Positions 33,721 to 42,777 of a stretch of DNA of 64,000 bases are shown here, piece after piece. Numbering within the stretch: position 1 is the first letter of the stretch; each line of letters begins with the position of its first letter. The position numbers and the translations under genes are program-made. The stretch comes from Brevibacillus antibioticus. GTDB lineage: Bacteria; Bacillota; Bacilli; Brevibacillales; Brevibacillaceae. Where the stretch lies: the NCBI RefSeq assembly GCF_005217615.1, contig NZ_SZNK01000001.1, positions 4,203,501-4,267,500 of the forward strand, read 5' to 3'. The notes beneath the pieces are model-generated. The model was not told where the DNA came from, did no database searches, and saw nothing but the letters and a program-made list of their open reading frames with translations.

Positions 33721-34317
33721 TCAGTCCAGCCCCAGAATTTGTTTGATCAGTTGCTCTATTTGATCGAGTGAATAACTATTCGAAACAAAGCTATTTTGAA
33801 GATTGTATCCATCAAGTACGGCAACTATCTTTCTTGAGGTTATTTCCAAATCTAGATTTGCAGAAAGTCTATTAGTTTGTTTCCCCTTTTCCAAGACCAT
33901 ACATATTATTTTGAACCATTCCTGATAATAGATGGACATCCTCTCTTTGACGCTTTCATTTCTAACAGCAATAGAACAGAATTCAAAAAAAAGAGGAATC
34001 CAATTATCTTCATTGCTTAACTTATAGAATATCTTAATACCTTGACTGATTATGCTTTCAAAGGTGGCATTGGAATTTAACAAAGGTAGAAAATGCTGTT
34101 TATAAACTGACAACTTATGATCCATAAATTCTAAAAAGAAGTCTTCTTTACTTTTAAAGTGCAAATAAAAAGTCCCTTTTGTATATCCAGCCTCCTTTGC
34201 CAATAAATCAATTGAAGTTTTGTCATAGCCATATTGCCCAAAGACCTTGAAAGCTGCATCCATCAACCTTTGATAAGATTCGTTGCTTTTCAGCGTATGT
34301 TTGCTTACTTTATCCAC
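33721..34317 (-). CDS. TetR/AcrR-family transcriptional regulator
   Basis: 198 residues with the TetR helix-turn-helix at 15-60 (AFKVFGQYGYDKTSIDLLAK, then GYTKGTFYLHFKSKEDFF) and a helical ligand-binding domain. A near-perfect palindrome at 34388-34407, between this gene and the divergent hydrolase gene, is the likely operator. It therefore probably represses itself, the small membrane protein and the hydrolase. The inducer is unknown. Confidence 0.88.
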   Translation of the reverse strand: MDKVSKHTLKSNESYQRLMDAAFKVFGQYGYDKTSIDLLAKEAGYTKGTFYLHFKSKEDFFLEFMDHKLSVYKQHFLPLLNSNATFESIISQGIKIFYKLSNEDNWIPLFFEFCSIAVRNESVKERMSIYYQEWFKIICMVLEKGKQTNRLSANLDLEITSRKIVAVLDGYNLQNSFVSNSYSLDQIEQLIKQILGLD

Positions 34318-34387
34318 TTTACATATACTCCCTTTTTTAGCAATATTTTATTAACATGCAATTGTACTCATGCTATATTGTATTACA

Positions 34388-34407
34388 AATACTAACTGGT
34401 TAGTATT
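34388..34407. promoter_or_regulatory. Palindromic TetR operator candidate
   Basis: AATACTAAC-TG-GTTAGTATT: two perfect 9-base arms with a 2-base spacer, of the size and ACTAAC/GTTAGT type bound by TetR-family repressors, within the divergent promoter region. Confidence 0.7.
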
Positions 34408-34432
34408 AATTTATTTAAAGGAGATGTTCTTC

Positions 34433-35143
34433 ATGCGCTTCAAAAATAAGCTTATTGCTCTCACTATCACCGTCCTCAGTATTTCTAGCATCCCTATTTT
34501 TACTCATGCTGCCTATGGTAATCAGGTAGGGCTTTTAGACTTAACATCTTCTGCAGTACAAGAGGAGTTAGCAAAGGAAGAAAAGGAAACAAAATTCACT
34601 AAAGAGCAAAGAAGTAAAGCGAAAAAAAGAAAAGAAACTAACAATTTGGATGACTTAAAGAAAAATGCACCCGAAAAATATAAAGAAATTCAAATTGAAC
34701 AAGCCAAGCTAACAGCCCTTGCATCAAGCGGAAAAATGGGAACAGTTGGTGATATACTTATTACTTATGACAACGAAACAAGTGGCTGGAATCACGGTCA
34801 TGCCGCCATTGTGAGGAAAAACAATGATTATATTGTAGAAGCTTGGCCAAAAGAGGGAGTACGTGTGTACGAAAATAACTGGGGAAATCGCTTCGATTCC
34901 GCTTACAAATTTTATGTGAAAGGCGCAGATGACACTGACTTTAATAATGCACAAAAATATGCCTACTCTCAATTAGGAAAACCTTATCAACTAAATGTGC
35001 AAAAACACTTTACTGATGCCTACTACTGCTCACAACTTGTTTGGAAAGCTTGGTATGAACAAGGCTTTGATGTCGATGCTGATGGCGGCTTTCTTGTAAC
35101 TCCTGCAGATATTGACGACTCGAAATTAACTGTAGAATATTAA
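34433..35143 (+). CDS. Secreted YiiX/NlpC-P60-like cysteine hydrolase
   Basis: 236 residues with a signal peptide (about 1-27, ending THAAY). A highly charged helical linker (about 45-95) comes before a papain-like hydrolase domain of the YiiX/YebB type: the His is in WNHGHAAIV, a Glu in YIVEAWPKEG, and the catalytic Cys in DAYYCSQLVWKA. Such enzymes cut amide bonds, often in cell-wall peptides. The ATG at 34433 has AAAGGAG 9 bases upstream. It is divergent from the TetR gene across the palindromic operator and followed by a strong terminator. Confidence 0.8.
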   Translation: MRFKNKLIALTITVLSISSIPIFTHAAYGNQVGLLDLTSSAVQEELAKEEKETKFTKEQRSKAKKRKETNNLDDLKKNAPEKYKEIQIEQAKLTALASSGKMGTVGDILITYDNETSGWNHGHAAIVRKNNDYIVEAWPKEGVRVYENNWGNRFDSAYKFYVKGADDTDFNNAQKYAYSQLGKPYQLNVQKHFTDAYYCSQLVWKAWYEQGFDVDADGGFLVTPADIDDSKLTVEY

Positions 35144-35149
35144 TGAAAG

Positions 35150-35183
35150 ACTAAGAGTGTGTGAAGAGCACACTCTTAGTTTT
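35150..35183 (+). terminator. Intrinsic terminator after YiiX-like gene
   Basis: ACTAAGAGTGTG pairs with CACACTCTTAGT across a short loop, then TTTTG. Confidence 0.85.
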
Positions 35184-35223
35184 GAATATTCAGTATCAAA
35201 TCTCGAATTAGGGGGATTATGTA

Positions 35224-36252
35224 ATGAAACCATTCTTATCATTAAAATCACGCATGGTTACGATGTTAATTGGTTGCAGCATAATTTTCACATGTATAAC
35301 ACTAGCACCACTTTTAATGGAAGCAAAAACACTAACTATATTCGATAACAAATTCTTGTTTTTATATTCAAATCCCTTTAAAAACAACACCTATATTGTA
35401 TCAACAAATGATGGCCGATCTTTTCACAAAACAACTTATGACATTAATGATACGCCCACTTTAATTAGAAACCACAATAATGAACTAATTTTACCAGCAG
35501 AACACATTTCAAAAAAATATATTGTAAAGGATGACTTCTCTATTTCAGAACAAAGCCAAGAGGCTCCCTACTCATTCCTTATCGATTTACAGGACATTCA
35601 AATTGAGGGATTGAACGTTAGTTATGTGGAGAATTTGCTTCGAGTTAATGATCGAAAAATGAATAAAACATATAATATTAAACTACCTGCTTACTTAGCA
35701 AATGCAACGTACGACCAGAATAACATATATGTTTTGAATTACAATACTACAACTGAGAAGAGTGAACTCCATATTATTAATAGAACAACGGGCACCCTTA
35801 CACACTCCTATATAATTAGTGAAGGGGCAACAGAAATGCTAGCAGTAAATGACTATCTCTTTCTTTCTACAGACAATAGTCTAACAAAATTAGACATACA
35901 TTCTGGAAAAATCGAGTATATTAAATATCCTTTAAATGTAGCCTTTGCAGATACTTTATATCTTGATCAAAACAACGATTTATTTGTGTGCTTTGTAGAT
36001 TTTTCCGGTAATGCTGGATTACTCATATTAAATAAAAATTATAACTCTATTGATAAGAATATTAAATTAAACGTAGGATACATGAAATCTAAGTTTGAAA
36101 AAAATAAATTATACATACTATCACAAATGAAAAATCATACAGAAGACGGGGTAAAGTTTTCAATAGTGGATTTGAGATCGTTACAAATTGAACAGGTATT
36201 TCAATTGCCTGTTCTTGATACTAAAGTACAGGATTTTCTTGTTTTGGATTAA
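35224..36252 (+). CDS. Hypothetical extracytoplasmic protein, possible beta-propeller
   Basis: 342 residues with an N-terminal membrane helix or signal (about 9-30). The rest is AT-rich in codon use and has repeated beta-strand patterns (NNIYVLNYNT, DYLFLSTDNSLTKLDIHSGK, NNDLFVCFVDFSGNAG) like YncE or WD-type propellers. I do not recognise a family. It has its own site (TTAGGGGGATT just before the ATG) and lies downstream of the hydrolase terminator, so it is a separate transcript unless there is read-through. Confidence 0.55.
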   Translation: MKPFLSLKSRMVTMLIGCSIIFTCITLAPLLMEAKTLTIFDNKFLFLYSNPFKNNTYIVSTNDGRSFHKTTYDINDTPTLIRNHNNELILPAEHISKKYIVKDDFSISEQSQEAPYSFLIDLQDIQIEGLNVSYVENLLRVNDRKMNKTYNIKLPAYLANATYDQNNIYVLNYNTTTEKSELHIINRTTGTLTHSYIISEGATEMLAVNDYLFLSTDNSLTKLDIHSGKIEYIKYPLNVAFADTLYLDQNNDLFVCFVDFSGNAGLLILNKNYNSIDKNIKLNVGYMKSKFEKNKLYILSQMKNHTEDGVKFSIVDLRSLQIEQVFQLPVLDTKVQDFLVLD

Positions 36253-36254
36253 AC

Positions 36255-36295
36255 TCAGACATAATGTCAGCTGCAAGCTCTGGCATTATGTCTGA
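36255..36295. terminator. Hairpin between converging genes
   Basis: TCAGACATAATG pairs with CATTATGTCTGA; A- and T-rich flanks are imperfect on both strands, so it is a probable bidirectional terminator. Confidence 0.6.
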
Positions 36296-36312
36296 AAAAA
36301 TATTTTAGTTCC

Positions 36313-37923
36313 TTACCAAGCAGCAATGCTGCTGTCTGCGCGCATATCCGTACCACCGCTCAGCACACCATTTTCATCACGCCAAATGATTTGACCACGC
36401 CCGAAATAATTGCCGAGCTGCGCCCACTTGATGGTATGCCCCCTGCGCTCCAAGGCTTGTGCCAAGTGCTCCGGGAAATGACGCTCCAGCTCCACCGTTT
36501 TGCCCTCCATCCACTGCCAGCGCGGCGCGTCGAGCGAAGCTTGCGGATTGAGGTGGAAGTCGATCGTGTTCATGACCACCTGCACATGTCCTTGTGGCTG
36601 CATGAAGCCCCCCATTACACCAAATGGCCCCACTGCTTTTCCATCCTTCGTCAAGAAGCCCGGGATAATGGTATGGAACGTTCTTTTGCCTGGCTCCAAG
36701 CAATTGTCATGAGCAGGGTCCAGCGAGAAGTTATGACCCCGGTTTTGCATGGCGATCCCTGTCCCCGGCACAACTACCCCGGAACCGAAGCCCATGTAAT
36801 TACTTTGGATAAAGGAAACCATGTTGCCCTCACCGTCAGCAGTCGCCAAATAGACCGTGCCACTCGTATTCGGCTGACCCGGCTCTGGCGTCAAGGCTTC
36901 ATGACCAATCCGTGCACGGCGAGTGGCAGCGTATTCCTCTGACAACAATGCTTCCTTGGAAATTTTCATTTTGTTCTCTTCTGTGATGTATTCCAATCCA
37001 TCCACAAATGCCAGCTTCATCGCTTCGATTTGCTTGTGATACGTTTCCGTCGTGTCTTTTGCGTCAAAATCAAAGCCCTTCAAAATGTTCAGGGCCATCA
37101 GGCCGATCATCCCTTGCCCATTCGGCGGAATCTCCCACACCTCATAGCCACGGTAGTTGACACTGATCGGCTTCACCCATTCCGGCTTATAGGCAGCCAG
37201 GTCTTCTTTGCGCAAATAGCCGTCGCACTCACGTGAGAACGCGTCGATCTTGTCTGCCAGCTCTCCGCGGTAGAAGCTCTCTGCATTTGTTTCCGCGATT
37301 TGACGCAGCGTCTCAGCATGACCCGGCGACTTCCAGATGTCGCCCGCTTTTGGCACTTTGCCATCTGGCGTAAAGGTGGAGAACCAATGCGCGAACTCTT
37401 CCCCTTTACATTGCTGGGAAAACTTTTTATGCGCGGTATTCCAATAATGCGCCAATGTGGGCGATACCGGATAGCCATTTTCCGCATAATCAATCGCTGA
37501 CTGCAAAATCTCTGTCAGCGGAAGACGTCCAAAACGCTTGGACAAGGCTCCCCACGCAGCAGGTGCACCTGGTACCGTGACAGGCGTCCAGCCGTAGGTC
37601 GGCATTTCTTCCAGACCTTTTGCTTTTAATACCTCAATGGAGATTCCTTGTGGAGCAGGCCCGCTTGCATTTAGTCCATGCAGCTCGTCTCTGATCCACA
37701 CGAGGGCAAATGCGTCTCCTCCGATGCCGTTTGAGGTCGGTTCTACTACAGTCAGACACGCAGCTGTTGCAATCGCCGCATCCACCGCATTTCCGCCCTT
37801 TTTCAAAATATCGAGACCCGCTTGTGCCGCCAGTGGCTGCGAGGTCGCCACCATGCCGTTCTTGGCAAAAGTCGTCACACGCTTCGATGCGTATGGGTAT
37901 TCCATTGCGTCATAGTTAACCAT
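36313..37923 (-). CDS. Gamma-glutamyltransferase-family protein (YwrD-like)
   Basis: A 536-residue Ntn-hydrolase. The self-cleavage region and nucleophile Thr lie in PNTSGTVYLATADGEGNMVS; GFGSGVVVPGTGIAMQNRG and the N-terminal GMVATSQPLAAQAGLDILKKGGNAVDAA are typical. There is no signal peptide, so it is probably cytoplasmic like YwrD, rather than secreted like Ggt. Family members hydrolyse or transfer gamma-glutamyl groups (glutathione, gamma-Glu peptides); several relatives have other acylase activities, so the substrate is uncertain. Relics of a second copy lie at 33.1 kb and possibly 26.0 kb. Confidence 0.88.
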   Translation of the reverse strand: MVNYDAMEYPYASKRVTTFAKNGMVATSQPLAAQAGLDILKKGGNAVDAAIATAACLTVVEPTSNGIGGDAFALVWIRDELHGLNASGPAPQGISIEVLKAKGLEEMPTYGWTPVTVPGAPAAWGALSKRFGRLPLTEILQSAIDYAENGYPVSPTLAHYWNTAHKKFSQQCKGEEFAHWFSTFTPDGKVPKAGDIWKSPGHAETLRQIAETNAESFYRGELADKIDAFSRECDGYLRKEDLAAYKPEWVKPISVNYRGYEVWEIPPNGQGMIGLMALNILKGFDFDAKDTTETYHKQIEAMKLAFVDGLEYITEENKMKISKEALLSEEYAATRRARIGHEALTPEPGQPNTSGTVYLATADGEGNMVSFIQSNYMGFGSGVVVPGTGIAMQNRGHNFSLDPAHDNCLEPGKRTFHTIIPGFLTKDGKAVGPFGVMGGFMQPQGHVQVVMNTIDFHLNPQASLDAPRWQWMEGKTVELERHFPEHLAQALERRGHTIKWAQLGNYFGRGQIIWRDENGVLSGGTDMRADSSIAAW

Positions 37924-38008
37924 GGTTTTTGCGCCTCCTAAGTAGTTCGGCGTTAGCCATTAAGAAAAACCAATGAAGGTCCTTTTGGTTTGAGTCAACA
38001 TAGTGGAG

Positions 38009-38147
38009 GAGAAGAAAAAGCACAGGTCTCTTCGACTCTGACACGCCAGCATCATGGGGGATTCACTGTCCGTCTCCACTTCAAAAAGATGACCGTCGAG
38101 CCAAAGCCACCCTATGGGCGTCTACGAGCCCTGTGCTTTTTCTTCTT
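38009..38147. repeat. Nested palindrome element A
   Basis: Outer stem: GAAGAAAAAGCACAGG (38011-38026) with its exact complement at 38130-38145. Inside is a conserved block GGGGGATTCACTGTCCG (38056-38072) shared, inverted, with elements C and D. It lies in the 244-base spacer between the gamma-glutamyltransferase and chromate transporter genes, where no gene is visible. Confidence 0.8.
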
Positions 38148-38167
38148 ACCAGCTTACGTTTACTTTC

Positions 38168-38698
38168 CTAGCCAATAAAAACAAACCCGTACGCCATCGT
38201 ACCCAGAATGACAAAAGCGGGATGGACCTTCCATGTTTCGAGCAGAAGGTAGGATGCCACTGTCAATATCCCTGTTTGCATCCAGCCAATGCCTTCGACT
38301 GCGCCCATCAGGAATTGATACGTCATCGTTCCGAGCAAGACAGTAACGACTGGCCGTATCGATTGGGTCATTGCTTTTACCTGTGGAGCACTGCGGAATA
38401 AGTTAATAAAACCCATCAACAAGATCATTGCGATCGCTGTCGGAGCAACCGTTGCAAATAATGCGACCACTGCACCCGGTACACCTGCTACCTGATAGCC
38501 AATGTATCCGGCGAGCTTGGTCGCGATTGGGCTGGGCAGGGCATTTCCTACTGCCAGCACTTCTCCGAATTCCTGCACACTCATCCACTGGTAATGGTCA
38601 ACCACTTCATTTTGGATCAAAGGGATGCTCGGTGGTCCTCCCCCGTACCCCAAAATGTTGGAGATGAAAAAGGCCCAAAATAATTGCAGGTAGATCAT
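38168..38698 (-). CDS. Chromate transporter half, ChrA family (second)
   Basis: A 176-residue membrane protein with about five helices and the CHR motif FFISNILGYGGGPPSIPLIQ plus GNALPSPIATKLAGYIGYQ. Short single-domain CHR proteins work as pairs with opposite topology. Its ATG overlaps the stop codon of the first half (ATGA). Chromate/sulfate antiport is the family function; real substrate untested. Confidence 0.85.
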   Translation of the reverse strand: MIYLQLFWAFFISNILGYGGGPPSIPLIQNEVVDHYQWMSVQEFGEVLAVGNALPSPIATKLAGYIGYQVAGVPGAVVALFATVAPTAIAMILLMGFINLFRSAPQVKAMTQSIRPVVTVLLGTMTYQFLMGAVEGIGWMQTGILTVASYLLLETWKVHPAFVILGTMAYGFVFIG

Positions 38699-39276
38699 GC
38701 TACACCCTCCTTGCCGTCCTTGTCCTTGCGCTTGCGGACAGACCAAGTAGAATAAGCAAATGAAACGGCCAGCGCAATCCCTACGACGATGCCCGGATGC
38801 CAATCAAGGAAGAGTAACGCAACGAGTGAGAGGGCGAGGGAAAGGGTGGCACCTGCTTTGCTGGACGCTCCCTTCCAGCCCTTTGAAAGGAATTCCCACG
38901 TAAGGACGCCTGTCATAACTGCGATTACTGGACCAATTGCCTGGATCATGCCGTATACACCCGGCGCATCCTTCCATTGATATATGACTTGCAGCAAACC
39001 AATCATCACAAGCACGATTGGCATCACTACTGCAATGTTTGCCACCAATGCACCCTTCCAGCCTTTTACCCGATAGCCGATAAATGCAGCCAGCTTGGTC
39101 CCAATCGGCCCTGGAAGAGCGTTGCCGAGCGCCAGATTGTCGGAAAAGTCTTCATCTGTCACCCATTTATACTTTTTCACGCATTCCATGTAAAAGAGGG
39201 GAACCATCGTAGGTCCTCCCCCAAATCCGAAGATTCCGATGCGGAAAAAGGCGAGAAATAATTTCCAGTAAATCAT
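38695..39276 (-). CDS. Chromate transporter half, ChrA family (first)
   Basis: A 193-residue membrane protein, the other CHR half: LAFFRIGIFGFGGGPTMVPL and GNALPGPIGTKLAAFIGYRV. With the coupled second gene it makes the heteromeric short-chain CHR transporter seen in Bacillus (ywrA/ywrB type). In B. subtilis the related pair also neighbours ywrD (gamma-glutamyltransferase) and the Lrp-like ywrC, the same set as here. Confidence 0.87.
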   Translation of the reverse strand: MIYWKLFLAFFRIGIFGFGGGPTMVPLFYMECVKKYKWVTDEDFSDNLALGNALPGPIGTKLAAFIGYRVKGWKGALVANIAVVMPIVLVMIGLLQVIYQWKDAPGVYGMIQAIGPVIAVMTGVLTWEFLSKGWKGASSKAGATLSLALSLVALLFLDWHPGIVVGIALAVSFAYSTWSVRKRKDKDGKEGVA

Positions 39277-39350
39277 AGCTGTACCTCCGTCCTTGCCTAG
39301 CTAGCGGAAAAGTTCGCCTGATGTCATTCTCCTTCCAAGGTCACTCGTGC

Positions 39351-39827
39351 CTAACGAATAAAGTTATACTTGGACTTCAGTATTTTCAATTCGTTAATCA
39401 CATTCGTTTTGGAGATGCCAGGAATCTTATGCAGCTTTTTGATCAAAAATTGCGACAATTCTTCATTACTTGTTGCTAGCACCTGTGTGAAAAGCTGATA
39501 TTCACCAGAAGTGAGTACGATGAGCCTAATCTCTACAGTTTCCGTTAACGCAGCAACCACATCGTCCAGCTTTTCCGCCTCCACAGCCACTTGAATCATC
39601 GCTTGTACGTGAAACCCTGCCTTGACTGGATTGACAATACCGACCAGACTCAGGGCACCTTCGTCCTGCAATTGCTGGACGCGCATGCGGATCGTCTTTT
39701 CTGTAACCCCGAGGTCCTTTGCAATCTGAGTAAACGGCACGCGCGCATTTCCTTGCAAGGCTCGAATGATCCCATAATCGATGTCATCTAAATCAGGATA
39801 AAATGATCTTCGGAAAGTTTCATCCAT
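39351..39827 (-). CDS. Lrp/AsnC-family regulator (YwrC-like)
   Basis: 158 residues: winged helix-turn-helix (about 15-70; LQGNARVPFTQIAKDLGVTE, then KTIRMRVQQLQDEG) and an RAM ligand-binding domain (about 80-155). It precedes the chromate transporter pair in the same direction by about 75 bases and probably controls it, as ywrC does ywrAB in Bacillus. Confidence 0.87.
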   Translation of the reverse strand: MDETFRRSFYPDLDDIDYGIIRALQGNARVPFTQIAKDLGVTEKTIRMRVQQLQDEGALSLVGIVNPVKAGFHVQAMIQVAVEAEKLDDVVAALTETVEIRLIVLTSGEYQLFTQVLATSNEELSQFLIKKLHKIPGISKTNVINELKILKSKYNFIR

Positions 39828-39995
39828 GTAAGCACACCTTCATTCGTCTTTTCTAAACAACATTCAACCTTATTACAGCTTGATTCCGGAAAATTTGGAC
39901 GAATTTCATAATGATTGTTGCTACTATAATACGATTTCCGACACGGCGCAATGATTTATCTGAAAATTCCATTTTGAAAGCACCCTCACTAAAAC

Positions 39996-40028
39996 GAAAA
40001 AGAGCCTACTCCGCTAGGAGAGGCTCTC
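39996..40028 (-). terminator. Intrinsic terminator after BceB-like gene
   Basis: GAGCCTCTCCTAGCGGAGTA pairs back on itself to AGGCTC; on the minus strand the stem is followed by TTTTTCGTTTT. Confidence 0.85.
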
Positions 40029-40078
40029 TATTAATATTCGATACGGTCCAGAGATTGAGACCATGCTTCAAAAAGTCG

Positions 40079-41965
40079 CTAGCGATTCATTGATTGCTTT
40101 AAATGGAACAAGTAACGGTTTCGAATGATCCAGAAATACACACCTTGAACAACGACGAAGCTGCATAACACAATCGCAGTCGGCTTGACCACAGACGCGA
40201 CAAGAATCAGCTTCAACAAGCTTTGCAAGGACACGAACGCCACCATGCTGTGAATAATGGCCACCACAATCGGCACGAAGAACAGCAGGGCAACCTGAGT
40301 CGTGACGATCCGCGTCAGCTCCGCATCCGTGAGTCCAATCTTGGAAAGCGCTCCGTAATGCCGCTTGTCGTATTCCAGATCCGTGTACAAACGGAAGTAA
40401 AGAAAGCTTGCTGCGGCTACAAAGAACAACACGCCCACAAACAACCCGATAAAGAGTCCCATGTTCGCCATCTGTTTCATGCTGTGGTAGTAGGGTGCAC
40501 GAGCTGAAAACGAATAATTATCTTCGAAATGACTCATATCTTCCTGTAGCTTAAGACTAAGATCCTGGGTTTCCTTCCATCTTGGCACCTCGTATACAAA
40601 GCGCTGTTCTTCCTTCATTTCCGGAAGCTGGTCGTACACCTGATTCGGCACGACAGCCAATCGATTAAATTCAATGCCATTGATCAACGGAGTCAAATTC
40701 GTGTCTGTTTTGACTGCGAGCTGTGTATTGCCCACCTGAAGAGTCTTGCTCGTTACCGAATCGCCAATCCAGTTGAGCATGACGAACGCCTCGTCATTCG
40801 TCATTTGGAGCTCCGGCGAATGAGACGCTACCGCCAGCCGGTTATAGTCGGACAGCTTCACAACCCCGATCATTTCTTCATTGACCCGTTCTGGCAAAAT
40901 CCGCATGGACACTTGATATTTTTCGAAGGAGAAGCCACCCTGCTGCAAGCTCGTTTCAATTAACGACAGATGCTGAGCCCTCTCCACATCACTTTGTTTA
41001 GACTGGTATTCAAACGCAAACGGATTAATTTTCACTACCGTAATCTGAATCGACCCAGCCAACGCTGCCAGCGTGCCAATCGCACAAAAAGCAACGGTAG
41101 AGACGATGCTGACCAAAAAGAACATCCGGGCATTATCCTTCATCCGATAGGCCAGATCAGAGAGCGTCAGGAGATTCGTACGTTTCCAATAGAAAGCTCG
41201 CCGCTTTTTTAGAAAATCGATGAAGATGACGCTCAGCTGAGTAAACAACAGGTACGTTCCTACAGTCGTTAGCGCAATGACCGGAAGCATCAGCACGAGC
41301 ACATTCACGCCGTCAGCAGTGAGAGCTAAGGCATAGCTCATTCCCAACAAAGCTACCGCGACCAGAGACAGCACTATCGATGCCCTCGGCTCACGCTTAG
41401 GCCGACCGCTTCCTTGCAACAGATCCAACAGACTGCGGCTTCGCAGCACGAGGACGGTAAACAGCGAAATAGCTGCATACAAGATGAGAAACGCCACCAC
41501 TGTCAAACCGATCGCTTTCCACGGGAAGTAAAACCCGAGTGCTTTTACATCCAGCAAAAATCCGGCAAATTGGAAAAACAGCTTGGCGAGAACCAGCCCC
41601 AGCCCAATCCCGATGGCAATCGAGACAATGCCAATCAGCATGTTTTCCATAAAAATCAGCGTGTTCCGCTGTAACGGTGTCATGCCCTGGATAAAAAGGA
41701 TGCCGAACTCCTTCTCCCTCTTTTTCAGGAAAGCACCGACACAATAAAAGAGAAAAAAGAAGGAGAACAGAAAAATGACGTACTCAGCCGCCATCATCCC
41801 AGTGGCTACGGATTCATGAATTTCCTGCCCGATAATTTCTGGATGAAAAATGAACATCGCATAGACGAAAAAGATTAAGACAGAAAAAACGCTACTCATG
41901 AAAAACGCAGCGTACGTCCGTTTATTTCGTACAACGTTATTACACGCGAATTGTCGAAAGGTCAT
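40079..41965 (-). CDS. BceB-type ABC transporter permease (FtsX-like)
   Basis: 628 residues, ten predicted helices in the BceB order: one helix, three, two, then the large extracellular domain (about 310-525), then four. FtsX-like regions flank it. BceB permeases bind lipid II cycle antibiotics (bacitracin and related peptides) and signal through the paired kinase. The start at 41965 has GGGAGGG 8 bases upstream and overlaps bceA by 26 bases. Confidence 0.88.
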   Translation of the reverse strand: MTFRQFACNNVVRNKRTYAAFFMSSVFSVLIFFVYAMFIFHPEIIGQEIHESVATGMMAAEYVIFLFSFFFLFYCVGAFLKKREKEFGILFIQGMTPLQRNTLIFMENMLIGIVSIAIGIGLGLVLAKLFFQFAGFLLDVKALGFYFPWKAIGLTVVAFLILYAAISLFTVLVLRSRSLLDLLQGSGRPKREPRASIVLSLVAVALLGMSYALALTADGVNVLVLMLPVIALTTVGTYLLFTQLSVIFIDFLKKRRAFYWKRTNLLTLSDLAYRMKDNARMFFLVSIVSTVAFCAIGTLAALAGSIQITVVKINPFAFEYQSKQSDVERAQHLSLIETSLQQGGFSFEKYQVSMRILPERVNEEMIGVVKLSDYNRLAVASHSPELQMTNDEAFVMLNWIGDSVTSKTLQVGNTQLAVKTDTNLTPLINGIEFNRLAVVPNQVYDQLPEMKEEQRFVYEVPRWKETQDLSLKLQEDMSHFEDNYSFSARAPYYHSMKQMANMGLFIGLFVGVLFFVAAASFLYFRLYTDLEYDKRHYGALSKIGLTDAELTRIVTTQVALLFFVPIVVAIIHSMVAFVSLQSLLKLILVASVVKPTAIVLCSFVVVQGVYFWIIRNRYLFHLKQSMNR

Positions 41966-42710
41966 AGGTGTTCCCTCCCAAAAATGACAACGAGTCAATA
42001 ATTTTCTGGAAGAATACCTGTCGACTCTCACCACGATACATCTCGTTATGGAGCTGCCCGTCTTTAATAAAAATCACCCGATGGCAATAGCTGGCCGCCA
42101 AAGCATCATGCGTCACCATCATCATGGTGGTATTGTCTCTCTTATTGATCGCTTCCAGTGTCTCCATCACATTGCGCGAAGACTTGGAGTCGAGATTTCC
42201 TGTCGGCTCGTCAGCGAGTAAAAGCGACGGGGAATGAATGATTGCCCTGGCAATTGCCGTCCGTTGGCGTTGCCCCCCAGATACCTCAAAGGTCCGCTTT
42301 TCCAATATGTCCTGAATCCCTAGCTTCTCCGCTACACTTTGTAGCTTTTCTTCCATGACCGATACTTTCTCATTGTCCAGCGTCAGCGGCAACACGATAT
42401 TTTCCCCAATCGTCAACGTGTCCAAGAGGTTAAAATCTTGAAATACAAAGCCGAGCTCACGGCGACGAAACAGAGCCAGTTTATCTTTTTTTAAATGATG
42501 CGGATTCGTACCGTTCAAAAGAACCGCACCAGAGGTTGGTGTATCAATGGTGGAAATCATGTTTAATAGCGTAGTCTTGCCACTGCCTGAGGGGCCCATA
42601 ATACCGACGAATTCGCCCTTGCGAATCGAAAAATCGATATCGGTCAGCGCGCGGTAGGTTACCTTGCCCCCGTATATTTTACTCAAGCTATTTACAGCAA
42701 GCATTTCCAT
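41940..42710 (-). CDS. BceA-type ABC transporter ATPase
   Basis: 256 residues: Walker [14 protein letters not shown]-loop FVFQDFNLLDTLT, signature SGGQRQRTAIARA, Walker B SLLLADEPTGNLDS. This LolD/BceA subfamily ATPase pairs with the overlapping permease. A 67-base gap separates it from the kinase gene and may hold the target promoter of the response regulator. Confidence 0.9.
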   Translation of the reverse strand: MEMLAVNSLSKIYGGKVTYRALTDIDFSIRKGEFVGIMGPSGSGKTTLLNMISTIDTPTSGAVLLNGTNPHHLKKDKLALFRRRELGFVFQDFNLLDTLTIGENIVLPLTLDNEKVSVMEEKLQSVAEKLGIQDILEKRTFEVSGGQRQRTAIARAIIHSPSLLLADEPTGNLDSKSSRNVMETLEAINKRDNTTMMMVTHDALAASYCHRVIFIKDGQLHNEMYRGESRQVFFQKIIDSLSFLGGNTYDLSTIRV

Positions 42711-42777
42711 GCGCCATTCCCCTTTCTTGCACTTCCAAATTCAACTATACGGAAGTGCGCATAGTCCAGCTATCGAA

